A stretch of DNA of 10,175 nucleotides from positions 1-10,175 of the forward strand of contig WKLE02005472.1 in NCBI GenBank assembly GCA_014885115.2, written 5' to 3'. The stretch comes from Asterionellopsis glacialis. Its lineage: Eukaryota > Bacillariophyta > Plagiogrammaphyceae > Rhaphoneidales > Asterionellopsidaceae. The position numbers were made by a program, and so were the translations under genes. Of this stretch, positions 7,931 through 10,175 are shown one piece after another. Below the pieces are notes generated by a model. It was not told the origin of the DNA. It was given only the letters and a program-made list of their open reading frames with translations, and did no database searches. The number at the start of each line of letters is the position of its first letter. Position 1 is the first letter of the stretch.

Positions 7931-8212
7931 TCATGTCCTTCCCCGTTTCTTGCCAACAAGCGCATTTCGCTCAGCGGTACCGTCGCTTCCACCATGACCA
8001 TTCAGTTGCCGTCTACCGCCCAACGGCATGGTACCATGGTCTACCAAACCAGCCGATGGTACAGTTGTTGCTGATTGACGAGTGAGTGTGCTTCTTTTTT
8101 GCCAATTGGTAACATGGTGTTTTAGAGCGTGGCTTCGTAAGGGGGTGTTGTATTTTCTGATTTTTGTGTGTGTTTTGGCAATGACGTCGTTGTTACGAAG
8201 TCTTTTGTATCT
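7931..8212 (-). CDS. Probable C-terminal exon of an unrecognised basic protein (partial)
   Basis: A minus-strand frame of 93 codons is open from an in-frame TAA at 8213-8215 to a TGA at 7931-7933. It has no ATG except one two thirds of the way along, so it must be joined to an upstream exon. The codons look genuinely coding (GGT, ACC, GCT, GTC, GAC; few rare patterns), and local GC is higher than in the flanks. The encoded tail is basic and hydrophilic, including VPSAGLVDHGTMPLGGRRQL and ending KKRGRT, which could serve nuclear localisation. I recognise no domain. Acceptor-like AG sites that keep the frame occur at tataaag, acaaaag and aaaatcag (8215-8155). Overlapping plus-strand frames exist but are short. 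Confidence 0.48.
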   Translation of the reverse strand, partial: RYKRLRNNDVIAKTHTKIRKYNTPLRSHALKHHVTNWQKRSTLTRQSATTVPSAGLVDHGTMPLGGRRQLNGHGGSDGTAERNALVGKKRGRT

Positions 8213-8277
8213 TTATACTTTTGGTGCTGACTGCCTGAATCCTTGCTCTTGATACATTCCTCATTTTACACAGACTA

Positions 8278-8658
8278 CAGTGGTGGTGCATTTCTTGGGA
8301 TGGTTTCCTTTTTATCAGTTGGAATAGGTGCTTGCACGAGGATCTCAAAATGAACATTTTTTGGCTCGCAGTACAAGATCACAACCAAGACTTTGAAAAA
8401 GAAAAAACACAAAAGGATTTTGGAAGCAACACTGGATAGGAAATTTACAATCAACTTTAGGAAACTGACAACAAGTAGAATTTTAAATGGTACAACAACC
8501 ACAAGAAGAAGTTGATTATTATTTTGTTGGTTTTCTGCTAAAATTGTAAGAATTTTACAGTTCGATCTCCCCTTGATATCGTGCTGATGCACCCTTGAGC
8601 TGCATTTAACAGGGCAGCAGATATGAACATTAACTTCATTTTCTGGTTTGTGCATCAT
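8278..8658 (-). CDS. Possible upstream exon of the gene ending at 7931 (hypothetical)
   Basis: A long open minus-strand frame runs from after a TGA at 8764-8766 to a TAG at 8275-8277; the first ATG is at 8656-8658. From that ATG the product starts hydrophilic with several cysteines (HICCPVKCSS). It then has two strongly hydrophobic stretches that would be membrane segments if real, and ends in a polar part (YCEPKNVHFEILVQAP). A GTAGTC donor-like string overlaps the stop. Splicing there to any acceptor AG near 8215-8155 gives the correct phase to enter the exon ending at 7931. No family is recognised, and the hydrophobic middle may instead be intron. Treat the model as a candidate only. Confidence 0.22.
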
Positions 8659-8659
8659 T

Positions 8660-8887
8660 CGATCATTGTGGTTCTCTTCAAAAAAATCACTCCTTGGTTG
8701 TCCGAGTATGTTTACTTTATTTCGATTTTTTAGAAACGAAAAAAATAGAAACGTAACAATCAATCACTGCAAAAATCAATGAATAACTTGGAATAAATAC
8801 ATGGCGCAAACTATAAAATGCAGGTTCTAGAAAAAATATCCCTGAAAATTTCAGCAATTCGGAAAAATACGTTTTGGGATGAAACGG
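8660..8887. other. AT-rich spacer downstream of the methyltransferase gene
   Basis: Short AT-rich region that should hold the methyltransferase 3' UTR and the 5' side of the candidate gene below it. A minus-strand tttttgcag string at 8770 resembles a splice acceptor, so an additional small exon cannot be excluded. Nothing else is seen. Confidence 0.4.
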
Positions 8888-10000
8888 TTAACCTATCTTG
8901 CTTCTAGTTTTCAATTGCTGCCAAAGTCTATGAGTTGCTCTTTTTGAATATGTAAATCCTTGCATTGCTATGGGCTTTTTGCAGCTACTCTCGTGCCATT
9001 GCCGCATTGCATTCTCATGACAACATTGTTTGTTCATTGTAGAGTCAAAATTACAAAACTTTCCACCCAGCTTGCAATCTGGATAAACCTTTTGAAAAAT
9101 AGAATCTCTGTCAACACGAAATATGGCTTCTGTGGCTGCAGCCAAATTAAAGCTGTCCGAGTGAACTAATTTTTCACCCATGAATCGAGGAAAACAAATA
9201 AGATTGCGATAGTCCATGTGAGGCCACCCACAGGGTTCATCAATGACATAGGAATCATATCCATACTCGTCAATGAGGTCTAACAATGCAATTGTGTAAT
9301 TCGGATCCTTGTGCACTCGTACTTCCACAGTAAAGATGGGATGATTTTCTTGTATTGTCTTACTTCCTCCCTGCAATACATCTAATTCAACCCCTTCAAC
9401 ATCGATATGGGCAAAACCAAGTGCACGTCCAGAGTCATGAAACAAGTGGTCAATGGTCTCAATGAGGAATGTGTCTCCTACTTTCATTCCGGTGAAAGAT
9501 GTATCAGCCGTTCCATTGCCAACTGTACGACCTATTCCAGCATTGATCACAATGAGATTGGAAAGATGTGCACCAAATTTTTTGACAATCCCATTGGCTT
9601 GTTCAGGAGAAGGATCCAGTGCATATACCGATCGCTCAGGGGCAAGTGTAGCAAAGTGACATGCCTGTTCCCCAAACTGAGCACCTACATCCAAAATATC
9701 CCCAGGGGGGATGAGATTGCTCTCTGCAAGTAAGCTTCCAAGTAAGCTTTCAAGAACAATTTCGTAACCAGTGGATGAAGTACGACAAAATCCATGAGGT
9801 ACCTCATTATTTATTCTTGCGGTTTTGCCCTTGATTTTGGATTCTTTTGTAGAGATTTCTTCGTTCTTGTTGTTAGGAAATCCAAAGGCACTACTACTTT
9901 CACTTGTTTCAAAGCTAATGCTTCTTAAGATCTGTGATACCACTATGGCAAAAACAGCACCTGCTGAGAAGGTTAGTAGAAAGGTGTAATAGGATGGCAT
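8888..10000 (-). CDS. FkbM-family SAM-dependent methyltransferase, membrane-anchored
   Basis: A 370-residue single-exon frame. An in-frame TAA at 10025-10027 with no intervening ATG fixes the start. Residues 6-25 form one hydrophobic helix after a very short N-terminus, as in type II membrane proteins of the secretory pathway, followed by a polar stem to about 65. The methyltransferase fold follows. Motif I is GDILDVGAQFGEQACHFA (100-117), the acidic loop after strand 2 is VYALDPSPEQ (125-134), and the family signature HIDVEGVELDVLQGG is at 198-212. FkbM proteins transfer a methyl group from SAM, usually to a sugar or polyketide hydroxyl. A lumenal sugar O-methyltransferase is a reasonable inference, but the substrate is unknown. 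Possible N-glycosylation sites are N162 and N234. The C-terminal 65 residues carry C309, C316, C326, C327 and C340, possibly disulphide-bonded. Confidence 0.88.
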   Translation of the reverse strand: MPSYYTFLLTFSAGAVFAIVVSQILRSISFETSESSSAFGFPNNKNEEISTKESKIKGKTARINNEVPHGFCRTSSTGYEIVLESLLGSLLAESNLIPPGDILDVGAQFGEQACHFATLAPERSVYALDPSPEQANGIVKKFGAHLSNLIVINAGIGRTVGNGTADTSFTGMKVGDTFLIETIDHLFHDSGRALGFAHIDVEGVELDVLQGGSKTIQENHPIFTVEVRVHKDPNYTIALLDLIDEYGYDSYVIDEPCGWPHMDYRNLICFPRFMGEKLVHSDSFNLAAATEAIFRVDRDSIFQKVYPDCKLGGKFCNFDSTMNKQCCHENAMRQWHESSCKKPIAMQGFTYSKRATHRLWQQLKTRSKIG

Positions 10001-10175
10001 ATCAACTGATGTCTGATGTGTGGCTTATTGTGAGATGAATCCACCGTTTTAGTTGTTGATGATATTTGATTCCTCTCCAGAGGACCTTAGTGAGTACTTC
10101 CTCCGTTAATCAATAATTTTCCACGGAGTTATTACTAGCTTCGTGAATCTTGCGTAGGGCCTAGTACATACTGTA
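10001..10175 (-). promoter_or_regulatory. 5' region of the methyltransferase gene
   Basis: Contains the in-frame stop used to set the start codon and probably the 5' UTR and proximal promoter. A small inverted repeat (cctctccagagg, about 10073) is the only structure noticed. No TATA-type element is convincing. Confidence 0.35.

Noticed and set aside
7933..8085. Plus-strand frames starting at ATG 7933 (50 codons, ending beside a GTGAGT donor-like site) and at ATG 7994 in a good initiation context
   Set aside because: The two compete with each other and with the longer, better-looking minus-strand exon over the same bases. A spliced plus-strand model to 8439 is open but gives a featureless product.
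8960..9733. Plus-strand frames opposite the methyltransferase gene
   Set aside because: Shadows; the SAM-binding and FkbM signature motifs lie on the minus strand.
1..10175. CRISPR array, bacterial operon or insertion sequence
   Set aside because: No regularly spaced short repeats, no ribosome-binding sites or transposase, and the genes are clearly eukaryotic in type.

Overview
The window looks like nuclear DNA of a eukaryotic alga, most likely a diatom. The reasons are long intron-poor reading frames with extreme Asn/Gln/Asp/Thr low-complexity tracts, a RING-H2 ubiquitin-ligase-type protein, an ankyrin protein with the 'LPLHIAC' style of repeat that is common in diatoms, a membrane-anchored FkbM-type methyltransferase, AT-rich spacers and splice-like signals. 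There are no bacterial operon or ribosome-binding features. The diatom assignment is an inference; no marker gene is present.

Layout. Bases 1-499 hold an imperfect tandem duplication of about 230 bp with a period of 267-269 bp. A small plus-strand reading frame (513-752) follows and looks like the last exon or whole of a short gene; it faces the next gene tail to tail. From 972 onward every supported gene is on the minus strand: a RING-H2 E3 ligase candidate (972-2861), a 1.3-kb AT-rich spacer, a very acidic ankyrin-repeat protein (4154-7417), a spacer with a perfect 23-nt palindrome, a probable C-terminal exon of an unrecognised basic protein (7931-8212) with possible upstream coding sequence (8278-8658), and an FkbM-family methyltransferase (8888-10000).

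The genes do not form an obvious pathway. One thread is suggestive. The RING protein carries a VVDLT motif of the SUMO-interaction type. The ankyrin protein carries a repeated module with a TIDLCSSDS-plus-acidic-tail motif and several sumoylation-type KxE/KxD sites. The neighbours could therefore both touch SUMO/ubiquitin signalling, but this is a hypothesis from motifs only. The most notable structures are the 213-residue in-frame duplication in the ankyrin gene, with unevenly distributed divergence, and the 93-codon exon that lacks a start codon and is easy to miss.
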